64,000 nt of DNA from Clostridia bacterium (GTDB lineage: Bacteria; Bacillota; Clostridia; UBA1381): the NCBI GenBank assembly GCA_017443895.1, contig JAFSXU010000004.1, positions 1-64,000 of the forward strand, in the 5' to 3' direction. Every line of letters begins with the position of its first letter. Position 1 is the stretch's first letter. The notes beneath the pieces are model-generated. The model made no database searches, was not told where the DNA came from, and saw only the letters and a program-made list of their open reading frames with translations. Shown piece after piece: positions 62,726 through 64,000 of the stretch. The position numbers and the translations under genes are program-made.

Positions 62726-64000
62726 ATGGACAGGTATCTTTTTTCCGAGGAGCAACGCTCTTTACTTGAGGGTATGCAAGTACCCTTTGCAATTTACCGA
62801 TTTATAAATAAGCGTGTTGTTACCGTCTTGTTATCAGACGGTTTTTGTCGTATGTTCGGATATGATGATATGGCACAGGCGTATTACGACATGGACAATG
62901 ATATGTACAAGGATACACATCCTGACGATGTGGCAAGAATAGCAAATGCGGCACTTAAATTTGCAACCGAGGGCGGAAAATACGAGGTTGTTTACCGTAC
63001 CCGCATAAATAAAAGCCATAAATACAAGGTTGTTCACGCAATGGGAAAGCATATTATGACCGATAACGGCGTAAGACTGGCGCATGTCTGGTATTTGGAT
63101 GAGGGGACATACACCGAAGAGCCAAGTATAAACGAAACAGAATTAAACAAAGCACTAAACGATGCACTTCACCGTGAGAGTATTGTAAATTCAAATCAGT
63201 ATGATTACCTTACAGGCTTACCCCGTATGACATACTTTTTTGAGCTTGCCAATGCCGGAAATGCGCAAATGCAAAAAGACGGCGAGCATTGTGCTGTGCT
63301 TTTTATTGACCTTAGCGGTATGAAGTTCTTTAACTCCAATAACGGTTTTGCCGAGGGTGACAAGCTGTTAAAGGCGTTTGCAAGAGCCTTGGTCGGCGTG
63401 TTCAGCTTAGAAAACTGCTGTCATATAGGCAGTGACCATTTTGCTGTATACACGCAGGAGGAAGGTCTTGAAGAAAGACTAAAAACGCTGTTTGAGGAAT
63501 GCAAGCATATAAATAACGGTAATTCTTTGCCTGTCCGTGTGGGAATTTATCAAAACTATCTTGAAGCCGTTCCGATAAGTACGGCGGTTGACAGAGCAAA
63601 ATGTGCCTGTGACGAGTTAAGAAACAGCTACCGTTCACAGTTTAACTATTTCAAGTTTGAGATGCGGGATAAGGAATACCTAAAGCAATATGTTATAACC
63701 AATCTTGACAGAGCTTTAAGGGAAAAGTGGATTCATGTTTATTATCAGCCTATTGTCCGTGCCTTAAACGGCAGAACCTGCAATGAGGAGGCTCTTGCAC
63801 GCTGGATTGATCCTTCCCGTGGTATGCTCTCCCCTGCAGAATTTATACCTACGCTTGAGTCGGCGGGTATTTTGTATAAGCTGGATTTATATGTTCTGGA
63901 GCAGGTTCTTGAAAAAATAAAGTGTTTGAAGGAAAACGGGATTCCTGTTGTTCCTCAGTCAATAAACCTTTCACGCTCCGATTTTGACTGTTGCGATATG
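62726..64000 (+). CDS. PAS-GGDEF-EAL c-di-GMP signalling protein (3' end outside the window)
   Basis: The open frame from ATG 62726 (GAGGAG upstream) runs to the window edge, giving 425 residues. An N-terminal PAS-like sensor spans about 10-115 (CRMFGYDD, THPDDVARI). The GGDEF domain (about 150-305; YDYLTGLPRM, LFIDLSGMKFFN) has GSDHF in place of GGDEF, so cyclase activity is probably lost. The EAL domain begins about 335 with YYQPIVRALNGR and an intact EEALARW, then FIPTLESAGILYKLD, but is cut off. No membrane segments are seen, so it is cytosolic. It is most likely a c-di-GMP phosphodiesterase with a regulatory degenerate GGDEF. Confidence 0.9.
   Translation, partial: MDRYLFSEEQRSLLEGMQVPFAIYRFINKRVVTVLLSDGFCRMFGYDDMAQAYYDMDNDMYKDTHPDDVARIANAALKFATEGGKYEVVYRTRINKSHKYKVVHAMGKHIMTDNGVRLAHVWYLDEGTYTEEPSINETELNKALNDALHRESIVNSNQYDYLTGLPRMTYFFELANAGNAQMQKDGEHCAVLFIDLSGMKFFNSNNGFAEGDKLLKAFARALVGVFSLENCCHIGSDHFAVYTQEEGLEERLKTLFEECKHINNGNSLPVRVGIYQNYLEAVPISTAVDRAKCACDELRNSYRSQFNYFKFEMRDKEYLKQYVITNLDRALREKWIHVYYQPIVRALNGRTCNEEALARWIDPSRGMLSPAEFIPTLESAGILYKLDLYVLEQVLEKIKCLKENGIPVVPQSINLSRSDFDCCDM

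Overview
The window reads as a chromosomal stretch of an anaerobic, low-GC, Gram-positive-type bacterium, most likely a gut-type Clostridia (Oscillospirales/Monoglobales-like). I infer this from the HrcA/CIRCE heat-shock operon, PTS sugar uptake, a Na+-pumping biotin decarboxylase operon, S-layer-homology (SLH) and copper-amine-oxidase-like stalk domains on exported proteins, ECF transporters and Firmicutes-style riboswitches. The species cannot be named from sequence alone. There is no transposase, integrase, phage gene, CRISPR array, rRNA or tRNA that I can support.

Layout. 1-4 kb: hrcA-grpE-dnaK (minus strand) behind a perfect CIRCE operator. 4-6.3 kb: ymdB-like phosphodiesterase and an exported L,D-transpeptidase. 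6.7-11.8 kb: five-gene biotin-dependent decarboxylase/transcarboxylase operon with its Na+ pump. 12.2-13.6 kb: small membrane exporter family protein, then ribU behind an FMN riboswitch. 13.7-16 kb: lipid kinase, ruvX, a DUF1292 gene, two tandem structured units and a probable 6S RNA. 16.2-21 kb: heparinase-like lyase, anti-sigma/ECF sigma pair, aroC. 21-26.7 kb: fruR-fruK-fruA-ptsH-ptsI. 27-34.3 kb: rodA, an NlpC/P60 wall hydrolase, a Na/Pi cotransporter, and a Ca/Na antiporter behind a yybP-ykoY (Mn2+) riboswitch. 34.5-42.8 kb: prfA, a large exported repeat protein, and metF-metH-metY. 42.8-45.3 kb: an AT-rich island with hairpins, a promoter-to-terminator structured RNA with a predicted pseudoknot, a MORN lipoprotein broken by an in-frame TAG, and a second lipoprotein. 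45.4-51.5 kb: ftsH plus a small XRE regulator, and argC-argB-proS. 51.9-53.2 kb: an exported protein of unknown function.

53.4-62.5 kb is the most interesting part: a cobalamin riboswitch with an intrinsic terminator leads a seven-gene minus-strand operon. It encodes two exported alpha/alpha-barrel proteins and three DUF4430-type domains (the two folds that make up animal intrinsic factor and transcobalamin), an ECF transporter (EcfT, and a single polypeptide fusing two ATPases with an S component), and a corrinoid adenosyltransferase. I infer a surface corrinoid-capture, import and adenosylation system. It would feed B12 users such as the MetH in this window and the methylmalonyl-CoA pathway implied by the decarboxylase operon. 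The window closes inside a PAS-GGDEF-EAL c-di-GMP protein.

A family of about 140-bp double-hairpin repeats is scattered between operons (positions 1, 6355, 45164 and 53290, plus fragments). Their stems are kept by paired changes in the most diverged copy. A second, about 70-bp hairpin element occurs as two inverted copies at 12.0 and 16.1 kb.
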